From Pseudonocardia nigra (GTDB taxonomy: Bacteria; Actinomycetota; Actinomycetes; Mycobacteriales; Pseudonocardiaceae), in the NCBI RefSeq assembly GCF_019396355.1, contig NZ_JAHKRK010000055.1, positions 1 through 37,803 on the forward strand: a stretch of 37,803 nucleotides of DNA, in the 5' to 3' direction. Positions 1-8,075 of this stretch are shown one piece after another. The position numbers and the translations under genes were made by a program. The stretch's first letter is position 1; each line of letters starts with the position of its first letter. Below the pieces are notes generated by a model that searched no databases, had not been told where the DNA came from, and was given only the letters and a program-made list of their open reading frames with translations.

Positions 1-111
1 GAGCGGCATCGGCGCGTCACCGCCTGCCGTCGAGGCCGTCGAGGCCGCCGCGGCGGTGGCGGCCGCCGCGTCGCCCGGAGTACCGATGTTGATGGTGATG
101 TGGGAAGTCAC
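1..111 (-). CDS. 5' end of an unidentified gene (partial)
   Basis: This is the first 37 codons of a gene that runs off the left edge. The GTG start at 111 is preceded by a very strong ribosome binding site (AGGAGGA, 6-12 bases upstream), which is why I accept it as real. The visible peptide begins MTSHITINIGTPG and then becomes a low-complexity Ala/Ser/Thr stretch. There is no signal peptide or recognisable motif. It lies about 50 bases downstream of, and on the same strand as, the small ORF at 160-372, so it may be the last gene of the astacin operon. Function unknown. Confidence 0.55.
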   Translation of the reverse strand, partial: MTSHITINIGTPGDAAAATAAAASTASTAGGDAPMPL

Positions 112-159
112 GGGCTTTCCTCCTCGGACGGGGCGGCGCGCATCCGGCGCGCCGGGCGG

Positions 160-372
160 TCACACGTAGACCGCGGTGATCTGGCTCGAGCCGTCCAGCT
201 CGACGTACGCCTGCTTGCCGTTGGCCTTGGCCGCGACGAGCATCGCGAACACGTTGGTCACCCCGTCGGCCGCGTTCGGCGCGATCTTCCGCCAGGCGTT
301 GCCGTTGGCGAGGTGTGCCCACGCGTTCTGTCCGTGGTGGGTGGCGTAGACCTGGTTGACGACCGTCCACAT
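160..372 (-). CDS. Small protein homologous to the C-terminal domain of the neighbouring astacin protease
   Basis: A 70-residue protein with an ATG start and a clear GGAGGAATCTC-ATG ribosome binding site. Its whole length aligns by eye with residues about 280-347 of the protease at 431-1474. Both share VDQVYATHH/VNQVYATHH, NAWAHL, the block ADGVTN, and a closing beta-rich segment ending in YV. There is no signal peptide, cysteine or membrane segment. The tandem arrangement (58 bases after the protease stop) suggests duplication of an accessory domain. It could bind the same ligand as the protease domain, act as an inhibitor or immunity factor, or be a substrate. None of these roles is shown by the sequence, and I do not recognise a named family. 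Confidence 0.75.
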   Translation of the reverse strand: MWTVVNQVYATHHGQNAWAHLANGNAWRKIAPNAADGVTNVFAMLVAAKANGKQAYVELDGSSQITAVYV

Positions 373-430
373 GAGATTCCTCCGGGTGTCCCTCTCCGCG
401 GCCCGGCATGGCCGCGATCGAATGAATGGC

Positions 431-1474
431 TCAGGCCGACTGCACGTAGAAGGCGGTCCAGCCGTCGGCGAAGACGTGGACGCGGTGGCCCTTGGCCCTG
501 GCCTCCACGCAGGCCAGGAACATGTTCGTGACCCCGTCGGCCGAATCCGCGTGCAACCGGCGCCATCCCAGGCCGGACAGGTGAGCCCAGGCGTTGCGCG
601 AGTGGTGGGTCGCGTAGACCTGGTCGACGGTGACGTTGTAGTGCCAGGTCTGGTAGATGGCGTGCACCGTGGCGATGTCGCTCGCGCTCAGCCCGTCCCG
701 CTGCCCGATCACCGCGCCGGACTGCTTCGGCTCGATGGTCGGCTGGTCGTTCTTCGAGAACGCGAACCGCCCGTAATGCATGATCGAGCCGTAGTCGTAG
801 GCGCCGAAGTCGTCGCCGTCGGACACGTGCTGGTTGAAGTTGTGCTCTCTCCCGGCGCTGATGTTGGCCCAGTTGATCGTGATGTAGGTGCCGCGGTCCG
901 CGCGTGACTGCTCGTGCCACAGCCCCCACGCGTGGCCGAACTCGTGGATGGTCGCTCCCAGGCCGCAGCCGGTGGCGAGGCCGATCTCCTGCCTGCCGCC
1001 CCGCATGCCCACCTGGGACCAGCAGCCGTCGGAGGGGATCACCTCGACCCAGTTGGGGTACTGGGCGGCGTTCGACGCCGTGCGGAGGACGAACCGCATG
1101 TTGGTCCGTGACTGCCAGTGCGCGATCGCATCCGTCACGCGAGCCTGGTTCGGCAGTGCCGAACCGATCGCGTACGGCATGAGGGCGCCCGGCCACCGGT
1201 ACTGCGCCCCGGTGATGAAGACGCCACGCTCGGGCTGGTCGACGTCGTGTGCTCCCGAGTCCACCGCGGCGGCCCGCCGGCTCATCTGGTCGACGGTCCC
1301 GAGCACGATGTCGCCCTCGAAGACCGCCCGGTCACCCACGACCGCGTACTGCACGAGCTTGTTCCGGAAGGTCAGGCCCGAGACGTACCCGCTGCGGACA
1401 TCGGTGCTGGTGAGCATCCCCCCGGTGTCACGTCGGGTGTTCTCGCTGGTGTCGATGCCGGATTCCTCGGGCAC
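431..1474 (-). CDS. Astacin-family (M12A) zinc metalloprotease with C-terminal accessory domain
   Basis: A 347-residue zinc endopeptidase. The astacin signature HEFGHAWGLWHEQSRADR starts at residue 177: His177, His181 and His187 are the zinc ligands and Glu178 the general base. The Met-turn YGSIMHY (about 228-234) supplies the tyrosine typical of astacins. Residues about 75-280 form the catalytic domain. Residues 1-75 may be a pro-region (repeats of VRSG, VVGDRAVFEGDIVLG). Residues 280-347 are a small domain duplicated as the separate gene at 160-372. The GTG start is the first in-frame codon after a stop and has a purine-rich AGGAAGG upstream. Astacins are usually secreted, but I see no signal peptide or Tat motif, so export is unexplained. 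Family assignment is secure; substrate unknown. Confidence 0.92.
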   Translation of the reverse strand: MPEESGIDTSENTRRDTGGMLTSTDVRSGYVSGLTFRNKLVQYAVVGDRAVFEGDIVLGTVDQMSRRAAAVDSGAHDVDQPERGVFITGAQYRWPGALMPYAIGSALPNQARVTDAIAHWQSRTNMRFVLRTASNAAQYPNWVEVIPSDGCWSQVGMRGGRQEIGLATGCGLGATIHEFGHAWGLWHEQSRADRGTYITINWANISAGREHNFNQHVSDGDDFGAYDYGSIMHYGRFAFSKNDQPTIEPKQSGAVIGQRDGLSASDIATVHAIYQTWHYNVTVDQVYATHHSRNAWAHLSGLGWRRLHADSADGVTNMFLACVEARAKGHRVHVFADGWTAFYVQSA

Positions 1475-1534
1475 GGCTCATCACCTTCCTTCGTCTCCTG
1501 CTGTGGTCCTCCGGTCCGGGCGCCCGGAAGCGGT

Positions 1535-1888
1535 TCACCGCACGGCTTGCACGGGGACGTGCAGCGGTTCCCGGCTGCCGTGGACCGACACCGGAACGGT
1601 CTGCACAGTCACGTAGTCACCGGCGGTCACCTCACCGCTGCCGGTCAGGTCCACATGCACGGCGACGGCGTAGGAGGCCCGGGGGTCGAGCCGGGCGTCG
1701 TCCACCTCGAACACGAACGGCAGGCGGAGGGGTGAGTCCCCCGGGAACCGCACGTCGTCGAGCGTCACCTCGGCGACCGTGGTGGCCACCGCGTCGGCGC
1801 GGCTCACGTCCTGCAGCCGGACGTGAGCCGTCGCCGCCGCGGCCCCCCCGGGCACGTCGGCGATGTGCACCTCCCCCTCGATCCGCAC
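1535..1888 (-). CDS. YbaY/YscW-domain protein
   Basis: A 117-residue beta-rich protein that matches the YbaY/YscW (type III secretion lipoprotein chaperone-like) domain pattern. The visible features are the string VRLQDVSRADAVATTVAEV, then a LPFVFEV strand, then DARLDPRASYAVAVHVD. Family members usually start with a lipoprotein signal; this one has none, so it is either cytosolic or misses its leader. The GTG start at 1888 is preceded by GGAGGGG. It lies 60 bases upstream of the astacin gene in the same orientation, so co-transcription is likely. The biochemical role of the domain is not known in actinobacteria. Family call moderately sure. Confidence 0.75.
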   Translation of the reverse strand: MRIEGEVHIADVPGGAAAATAHVRLQDVSRADAVATTVAEVTLDDVRFPGDSPLRLPFVFEVDDARLDPRASYAVAVHVDLTGSGEVTAGDYVTVQTVPVSVHGSREPLHVPVQAVR

Positions 1889-1909
1889 GTGCCCCGCCCC
1901 CTCCGATCA

Positions 1910-1933
1910 CCCGTGCACGCAACTGTGCACGGG
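1910..1933. terminator. Perfect 9-bp hairpin between the peptidase and YbaY genes
   Basis: CCCGTGCAC and GTGCACGGG form a perfect 9-bp stem around a six-base loop (GCAACT). It sits in the 145-bp gap downstream of the P1 peptidase stop and upstream of the YbaY-like gene. There is no T-tract, as is common in high-GC actinobacteria. The GTGCAC core matches the larger four-unit palindromes at 31616 and 37729, so this could be a shortened member of that family acting as a terminator. Confidence 0.5.
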
Positions 1934-2033
1934 CGTCGTCACTGCGGCGTCACCGTGCTGTCACCGGAAGCTGCTGCCGGGCACGCCGCGGCCGATGGTC
2001 GGCCCGTCGGGCCGGCTCCCGTGATCGCAGCTC

Positions 2034-3212
2034 TCATCCCGGCAGGTCCTCCGTCGGCTTGCGCACCCCGGCGGCGTCCAGGAGCGCTACCAGGTCGGCG
2101 TGCGGGAGGCCAGGGGAGCGGTGCCCGTCGCGGCCGGTCATCGGCTCGGCCGCGACGACGGCGTTGAGCACCGCCTCCTCGACCGCGTGGACGACGGCCT
2201 CGTAGAACGGGTCCATCCGGCCCCACGGGACGAACCGGAGGCTCTCGTAGTCGTCGTCGGTGGCCGGTGCGAGCGGGAAGAGGCTCGTGAGCGCGCCGGT
2301 GTTGGCGGTGGAGAACGCCAGGAAGATGTCGCCGGAGAAGTGCGAGCCGGTCGTGCCCGTGCGGGCGAGGCCGAGCGGCACCCTGCGGGCCAGGGCGGTG
2401 CACTGCCCTGGCAGCAGCGGGGCGTCGGTGGCGACGACGACGATCACCGATCCTGCGCCCGGCGGGGCGAACCAGTCGGTGTCGGCGAGCGGGTTGTCCG
2501 CCGCGAGGGCGCGCCCGACCGGCACGCCCGCGACGGTCAGCTCGGCCCGTGAGCCGAAGTTGGCCTGGACGAACGCGCCGACGGTGTACGTCGCCGTGCC
2601 GTGCCCGACGACGCGGGACGCGGTGCCGCTGCCGCCCTTGAACTCGTAGCAGTTCATCCCGGTCCCGCCGCCGACGGCGCCCTCGGCCACCGGGCCGGGC
2701 GCGGCGCCGTCGATCGCCGCGACGGCGTGGGCCGGCTGCACGTGGGAGCCGTTGATGTCGTTGAGGTAGCCGTCCCAGGTCTCGGCGACGACGGGCAGGA
2801 GCCACTGCCGGGCGTGCTCGGGCGCGTGGGCGACGACCCAGTCGATCACGCCGCGGTGGCACGGTCCGACGGCGTGCGTGTTCGTGATGACGACCGGCAG
2901 CGCCAGCGACCCGGTCTCCTGCAGCCACGCGGTGCCGGTCATCTCGCCGTTGCCGTTGAGCGAGTACCAGCCCGCGGCGCAGGGGACGCCGACCCCCGCC
3001 CGGCCGCGCGGCAGCAGTGCCGTCACGCCCGTCCGGACGGGACCGGACCCGACGCGCAGCGGACCCTCGCCCGAGACCAGCGTCGTGTAGCCGACCTCGA
3101 CGCCGGGCACGTCGGTGATCGCGTTCACCGGTCCGGTCCCGCCGGGGAACGGGATGCCGAGGCCGCGTGCGCGGGGGCGGCCGGTCGGGGAGGTGGTGCG
3201 GGGATCGGCCAT
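2034..3212 (-). CDS. P1 family (S58) self-processing aminopeptidase, DmpA/BapA type
   Basis: A 392-residue N-terminal-nucleophile peptidase. Family members are made as a precursor that cleaves itself before a serine, giving alpha and beta chains; the new N-terminal serine is the catalyst. Here the expected junction is PPGAG/SVIVVVATDAPLLPGQ, so Gly254-Ser255, close to Gly249-Ser250 of DmpA. Other family blocks are present: NTHAVG, GGGTGMNCYEFKGGSGTASR and SGDIFLAFSTAN. DmpA and BapA remove N-terminal D- or beta-amino acids, including beta-alanine from beta-Ala-Xaa dipeptides. The ATG at 3212 follows a GTGAGG site and lies nine bases after the permease stop, so the two form an operon. The context (permease, aminotransferase, semialdehyde dehydrogenase) favours a beta-aminopeptidase role, which is inference. 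Confidence 0.9.
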   Translation of the reverse strand: MADPRTTSPTGRPRARGLGIPFPGGTGPVNAITDVPGVEVGYTTLVSGEGPLRVGSGPVRTGVTALLPRGRAGVGVPCAAGWYSLNGNGEMTGTAWLQETGSLALPVVITNTHAVGPCHRGVIDWVVAHAPEHARQWLLPVVAETWDGYLNDINGSHVQPAHAVAAIDGAAPGPVAEGAVGGGTGMNCYEFKGGSGTASRVVGHGTATYTVGAFVQANFGSRAELTVAGVPVGRALAADNPLADTDWFAPPGAGSVIVVVATDAPLLPGQCTALARRVPLGLARTGTTGSHFSGDIFLAFSTANTGALTSLFPLAPATDDDYESLRFVPWGRMDPFYEAVVHAVEEAVLNAVVAAEPMTGRDGHRSPGLPHADLVALLDAAGVRKPTEDLPG

Positions 3213-3220
3213 CGCGGCCC

Positions 3221-4660
3221 TCACCCCTGCGCCGCGTCGGAGAGCCGCCACCCGCCGCGCCGGCGCAGGACCGCGACGTAGTACAGGCCCGACACCGCGA
3301 GGACCACGACGGCCGCCACGATGCTGGGCCTGCCGAACTCGGGGTCGGCCGCCGTCTGGTACAGCACGTAGGCCAGCGCGCCGAGCACGACGATCGGCGG
3401 GAGCGGGAACAGCGGCATGCGGTACGCCGCGTGCGCGGTGCTCCCGTTGCGCCTCCCGGCGATCGCCGCCACGCACAGCGCCCCGTACAGGACAGCGAGG
3501 CTGGTCCCGGTGGCGACCAGCAGCAGGGTCAGGTCGAGGAAGCAGCAGGCGGTGGCCAGGACACCGGCGGTGAGGGTGGCGACCCACGGCGTCCCGAACC
3601 GCGGGTGGATGGTGGCGAGCGCCCGGCTGACCGGGCCGGGCCAGGTGCTGTCCCGGCCGGTGCTGAACAGGAGCCGGGCGCTGAGCAGCATGATCGCGAT
3701 GACGGCGTTCACGATCGCGACGGCGATCGCGAGGCTGATGACGGTGTTGAGCGTCTCGCCGCCGCGGCTGACGACGAACTGCCCGATCATGTTCTCCGAG
3801 CCCAGCAGCGCCTCGAGGTCCGCCGCGCCCATGAGCACCGCGGTCACCGGGACGATCTCGGCGACCACCGTGATCCCGAGCGACCAGAGGATGATCACGG
3901 CGAGCTTGCGGTGGGCGTCGCGGGTCTCTTCACCGAAGTAGACCGCCGAGCCGTAGCCGTTGTAGGCGAAGATCGCGATCGCCGTGGCCGCGATGATCAG
4001 CCCGATCGAGGCGGGTGCCAGTCCGGACCCCGGGTCGAGCACCTGGGGGGACAGGAGCAGGTCGGTGAGCGGCCGCTCGACGTGGACGAACCCGAGCACG
4101 GTGACCACGACGAGTGCGACCATCTCGATGGCGAGGAAGACCCCGGTCACCAGCGCGTTCACCTTGATGTCGAGCACCGCGAGGAGCGCGGCCGCGACCA
4201 CCGTGACCGCGGCGACCACGGCGGCGTCCAGCCCGTCGAACAGGACGCCGAGGTAGGTCCCGACGCCGAGCGCGATCACGGCGAGGATGAGCAGGTTGCT
4301 GACCAGCACGAGGCCGAGCGTCAGGAAGCCCGCTCCCTTGCCGAGCGTCCGCGCCGTGATCGCGTACTCGCCGCCGGTCAGCGGGAACGCCGAGGACAGC
4401 TCGGCGTAGACGAACGCCATGAACACGCCGATCACCGCGGCCGCCAGGAAGCTCCACACCGCGCCGGTACCGGCCTGCGCGAGCACCCCGGGCGCGATGA
4501 TGAACACCGAGCTGGCCGGGGTGACGGCCGAGAGCACGATGAAGATCGTGCCCAGCACCTTCAACCCCCTGTGGAGGACCGGCCGCCCCTCCGGCGTGCC
4601 CGGCGAGCCAGTGCCGCGCACGGCCGGGTCGCCGCTCAACTCGCTGGATCCTGACGACAT
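3221..4660 (-). CDS. APC-superfamily amino acid/peptide-breakdown permease
   Basis: A 479-residue integral membrane protein with about 12 hydrophobic segments. The first helix region carries the APC signature (VLSAVTPASSVFIIAPGVL) and the second the AFVYAELSSAFPLTGGEY motif. The family couples amino acid or amine import to the proton gradient. The ATG start at 4660 has GGAGG ideally spaced upstream. It is the first gene of a two-gene operon with the P1 peptidase, so a likely cargo is a beta-amino acid or its dipeptide. Family certain, substrate inferred. Two tandem 13-base repeats lie about 100 bases upstream and may be operator sites. Confidence 0.93.
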   Translation of the reverse strand: MSSGSSELSGDPAVRGTGSPGTPEGRPVLHRGLKVLGTIFIVLSAVTPASSVFIIAPGVLAQAGTGAVWSFLAAAVIGVFMAFVYAELSSAFPLTGGEYAITARTLGKGAGFLTLGLVLVSNLLILAVIALGVGTYLGVLFDGLDAAVVAAVTVVAAALLAVLDIKVNALVTGVFLAIEMVALVVVTVLGFVHVERPLTDLLLSPQVLDPGSGLAPASIGLIIAATAIAIFAYNGYGSAVYFGEETRDAHRKLAVIILWSLGITVVAEIVPVTAVLMGAADLEALLGSENMIGQFVVSRGGETLNTVISLAIAVAIVNAVIAIMLLSARLLFSTGRDSTWPGPVSRALATIHPRFGTPWVATLTAGVLATACCFLDLTLLLVATGTSLAVLYGALCVAAIAGRRNGSTAHAAYRMPLFPLPPIVVLGALAYVLYQTAADPEFGRPSIVAAVVVLAVSGLYYVAVLRRRGGWRLSDAAQG

Positions 4661-4754
4661 CGTGCCTCCGGTCCGTCGACGTGTGGTGCCGCGACTGTGG
4701 CAGTCACCACACCCGCCGGGCTACCGACACACTGTCAAGGCTTCGCCGGGACCG

Positions 4755-4780
4755 GCGACACTGTGACGCGACACTGTGAC
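4755..4780. promoter_or_regulatory. Two tandem 13-bp repeats upstream of the permease operon
   Basis: The 13-mer GCGACACTGTGAC occurs twice in direct succession (4755-4767 and 4768-4780). A related ACACTGT lies at 4729-4735, next to a minus-strand TTGACA (4733-4738). The core CACTGTG is an odd-length palindrome. A matching CACTGTGTCAC is found at 6487-6497, upstream of the dehydrogenase gene. Sharing between both promoters of the locus suggests binding sites for the PucR-type regulator encoded between them. Confidence 0.5.
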
Positions 4781-4817
4781 GCGTCGCTCGACTCGTCGCC
4801 CGCACCCGTCGCCCCGC

Positions 4818-6423
4818 TCACGGACGAATTCGTTCGGCCTGGTCATAGGCCACGACCGCGACCCACAGCGCTCGCCGTACCTCCGGATCGGTCACGTCCG
4901 CGCCGAGGACGGCATCGAGCCGCTTGAGACGTCCGTAGACGGCCGGCCTGCTGAGGTGCACGGCGCGCGAGCTCGGCGGTGTTCCCGTCGGCCTCGAGGT
5001 GGGCGCGCAGCAGATCCATCAACCCGGTGCGGCGCTCGGCGTCGTGCGCGAGCAGGGGCCGCAGGGTGGTCTCGGTGAACGCGGCGAGGCGGGGATCGTC
5101 GCGGAACCACCAGAGCAGTCCGCGGACGCCGAGGTCGGCGCTGCGGTGGACGGCCCGCGCCGTGCGCCCGGTCGCCGCGACGTCGGCGACGTGCGACGCC
5201 TCCTCCAACGCGGCGGGCAGGCGGGCGAGCCGGCTCACCGGCACCGCCGCCCCGATCACGATCCCCGCCGGTGCGTGGGCACGGGCCCGGAGTCCGTCCG
5301 CCAGCGCGCTCACCGCCTCCGGCTCCCGCGACTCTCCGGCGCACGGCAGGACCACGGCGATCCGCCCCGGGGCGACCACCCCGGTGAGGGCCGACCGGCC
5401 CTGCGCCTGCGCCGTCGCCGCTGCGGCGTCGGCGACCGCGCGCTCGGTCTCCGCCGAGTACGTGCCGTCGCCCTGGGGCGGGAGCGCCACGACGAGGACG
5501 GCGTAGGCCCGCCCGGTCCCGAGCCCGAGCGCCCGCATGCGTGAGCGCAGCGCCGACTCGTCGGCCGGTCGCCCGGCGAGCAGCTCCTGCAGCAGGCCGC
5601 CCTGTGCCTCGCGCGTGATGTCGAAACCGTCGCCGCGCACCAGCCGGCCGATCGCGATCGCTTCCGCCGCGCGCTCCAGGACCATGGCGAGCTGCTCGTC
5701 GTCGCCGGCATGGCGCAGCGGGACCACGAGGCGCCCCCACCGGCGCCGCCGCGGGCCGACGGGCGCGCACGTCCACTGCTCGGGGCCGACGACCGCCGTG
5801 TGCGCGGTCGTCGGAGCGAGCCGGGACCGGGCCTCCCAGTCGCGCAGCAGCTCCGCGGCAGGCGCCGGACCGGAGAACGCCACCGCGTGGTGGGCCAGGT
5901 CCTCGAGAACGACCGGCTGCCCGGCGAGCTCGCCCGCCCGCGCGAGGACGTCACCGACCGGGGGGCTCTCGATCCCCAGCGTGTCGAAGGCGTCGTGCAC
6001 CCGCTGGGCGAAGCGCAGGCGCTCGTACTGGGCGTTGAGGATCCGGCTGTGGACGACCTCGGTGATCTCGACGAACCGCACCGTGCGCCGGAACTCCACC
6101 AGGGGGAGGCCGCGCCTGCGGGCGCTGCGGACGACGGACTCGGGCAGCTCGGCGAGGTGGCTGCCGAGCTCGACGCACAGGGCGGCGGCGCCCGCATCGC
6201 ACAGGGACCGGACGTAGGCGTCGATGTCCGCCCGCGCGTCGGCGACGACGATCCCGGTCGACAGCAGCAGCTCGTCGCCGGTGAGGGTGCCGGCGACGTC
6301 GGGGATCTCGCTCACGTGCACCCACCGGACCGGCCGGTCGAGCCGGTCGGCGCCGACCCGGACCCGGGGTGCGCCCTTTTGCACCGGGGGCAGCGCAAGC
6401 ACCTCGGCGAGCGTCGGATACAT
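4818..6423 (-). pseudogene. PucR-family transcriptional regulator, frameshifted just before its HTH
   Basis: From the ATG at 6423 the protein starts MYPTLAEVLALPPV, the classic PucR N-terminal domain (about residues 1-120). A central GGDEF-like/CdaR region follows. The C-terminal helix-turn-helix should follow NTAELAR. In the running frame it becomes nonsense and stops at 4843. One base over (from 4961) the expected end appears intact: VHLSRPAVYGRLKRL, then a tail ending QAERIRP with a TGA at 4818-4820. The break lies in the GC-repeat at 4962-4968 and equals one extra base or two lost. Repaired, the protein would have about 535 residues, a normal length. It may be a sequencing or assembly error, or a true loss of DNA binding. 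It diverges from the dehydrogenase gene and sits next to the permease operon, so it is the natural regulator of both. Confidence 0.85.
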
Positions 6424-6486
6424 GCGGCCGGAGGCTACTGCGGGCAGCGCCGCGACACATCGTCGGCGATCCGGGGCAACGAGCGG

Positions 6487-6497
6487 CACTGTGTCAC
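6487..6497. promoter_or_regulatory. CACTGTGTCAC motif in the divergent PucR/dehydrogenase promoter
   Basis: This 11-base motif contains the CACTGTG core found in tandem at 4755-4780 upstream of the permease. It lies 64 bases from the regulator start and about 70 bases from the dehydrogenase start, a suitable place for an activator or repressor site serving both. The assignment to PucR is inferred from the shared sequence only. Confidence 0.4.
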
Positions 6498-6568
6498 TGG
6501 TCGGGAGGTCATCGGGCCGCCGAGCATCGATCGGGACGACGACGATCGGCACGGCCAGCGGAGGACAG

Positions 6569-8062
6569 ATGGCGGACATGGTGGGGCACTGGATCGACGG
6601 CGTTGAGGTGCCCGGCGGCTCCGGCGTGGCGGCGGACGTGTTCGACCCGGCGACCGGAGCGGTGACGCGCACGGTCGCGCTGGCCTCGCCCGCGGACGTC
6701 GGGGCGGCGGTGGCCTCCGCCTCGGCCGCGTTGCCGGGGTGGCGGGACACGTCCCTGGCCCGGCGCACGCAGGTCCTGTTCCGGTTCCGCGAGCTGCTCG
6801 ACGCCGGCAGGCAGGAGCTCGCCGAGATCATCACCGCCGAGCACGGCAAGGTGGTCTCCGACGCCCTCGGCGAGGTGGCGCGCGGGCTGGAGGTCGTGGA
6901 GTTCGCCTGCGGGATCGCGCATCTGCTCAAGGGCGGGCACACCGAGAACGCGTCCATGCGGGTCGACGTGCACTCGCTGCGCCAGCCCCTCGGCGTGGTC
7001 GCGGTGATCAGCCCGTTCAACTTCCCCGCGATGGTGCCCCTGTGGTTCGTCCCCGTGGCGATCGCGGCGGGCAACGCCGTGGTGCTGAAGCCCAGTGAGA
7101 AGGTCCCGTCGGCGGCCCTGTTCCTCGCCCGGCTCTGGCAGGCGGCGGGCCTTCCCGACGGCGTGTTCACGGTCGTGCAGGGCGACCGCACGGCCGTCGA
7201 CGCGCTGCTGGACAGCCCGCCGGTCAAGGCGGTGTCGTTCGTCGGTTCGACTCCGGTGGCGCGGCACGTGCACCGGCGAGCGAGCGCGAACGGCAAGCGG
7301 GTGCAGGCGCTGGGCGGGGCGAAGAACCACATGGTCGTGCTGCCCGACGCGGACCTCGACCTCGCCGCGGACGCCGCGGTGAACGCCGGCTTCGGCTCGG
7401 CGGGGGAGCGGTGCATGGCCGTCAGCGCGCTGGTCGCGGTCGGGCCCGTCGCCGACGACCTCGTCGCGCGGATCGCGCACCGCACCGCGACGCTGCGCAC
7501 CGGGGACGGACGCCGCGGCTGCGACATGGGACCGCTCGTCACCGCCGCCCACCGGGACCGCGTCGCCGGCTACGTGGCCGCGGGCGAGGCGGCGGGCGCC
7601 AGGGTGGTCGTGGACGGGCGCGAGGTCCGCCCCGACGCCGACGGGGCTGGCTTCTTCCTCGGCCCGACGGTGCTCGACCACGTCACTACGGACATGTCCG
7701 TCTACACGGACGAGATCTTCGGCCCGGTGCTGTCCGTGCTCCGCGTCGACTCGTTCGCCGAGGCCGTCGCGCTGGTGAACGCCAACCCGTACGGCAACGG
7801 CACCGCGCTGTTCACCCGCGACGGGGCCGCGGCCAGGGCGTTCGAGAACGAGGTGGAGGCCGGCATGGTCGGGATCAACGTCGCGATCCCGGTGCCGGTG
7901 TCCTACTACTCCTTCGGGGGCTGGAAGGACTCCCTGTTCGGTGACACCCACGCGCACGGCACGGAAGGGGTGCACTTCTTCACCCGCGGCAAGGTCGTCA
8001 CGACGCGGTGGAGCGCCTCCGACGCCGCCGGCCTCGAGCTCGGCTTCCCGCAGAACGTCTGA
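6569..8062 (+). CDS. mmsA: (Methyl)malonate-semialdehyde dehydrogenase, CoA-acylating
   Basis: A 497-residue aldehyde dehydrogenase of the MmsA/IolA subgroup. It oxidises (methyl)malonate semialdehyde with NAD and CoA to acetyl- or propionyl-CoA and CO2. Subgroup marks are the start VGHWIDG, QPLGVVAVISPFNFPAMVP, KRVQALGGAKNHMVVLPDAD and the active-site block GSAGERCMAVS with the catalytic cysteine at residue 282. The end (FTRGKVVTTRW) is also typical. The ATG at 6569 has GGAGGA three bases upstream; longer in-frame extensions lack family similarity. It is followed after 13 bases by an aminotransferase, which fits beta-alanine breakdown through malonate semialdehyde. Valine or inositol pathways would use the same enzyme type but their partner genes are absent. 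Confidence 0.93.
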   Translation: MADMVGHWIDGVEVPGGSGVAADVFDPATGAVTRTVALASPADVGAAVASASAALPGWRDTSLARRTQVLFRFRELLDAGRQELAEIITAEHGKVVSDALGEVARGLEVVEFACGIAHLLKGGHTENASMRVDVHSLRQPLGVVAVISPFNFPAMVPLWFVPVAIAAGNAVVLKPSEKVPSAALFLARLWQAAGLPDGVFTVVQGDRTAVDALLDSPPVKAVSFVGSTPVARHVHRRASANGKRVQALGGAKNHMVVLPDADLDLAADAAVNAGFGSAGERCMAVSALVAVGPVADDLVARIAHRTATLRTGDGRRGCDMGPLVTAAHRDRVAGYVAAGEAAGARVVVDGREVRPDADGAGFFLGPTVLDHVTTDMSVYTDEIFGPVLSVLRVDSFAEAVALVNANPYGNGTALFTRDGAAARAFENEVEAGMVGINVAIPVPVSYYSFGGWKDSLFGDTHAHGTEGVHFFTRGKVVTTRWSASDAAGLELGFPQNV

Positions 8063-8075
8063 GAGGACATCTCCG

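Noticed and set aside
6424..7542. A much longer N-terminus for the PucR protein (an open frame upstream of 6423 reading through the dehydrogenase gene).
   Set aside because: The upstream part is antisense of the dehydrogenase; the PucR domain begins at the ATG at 6423.
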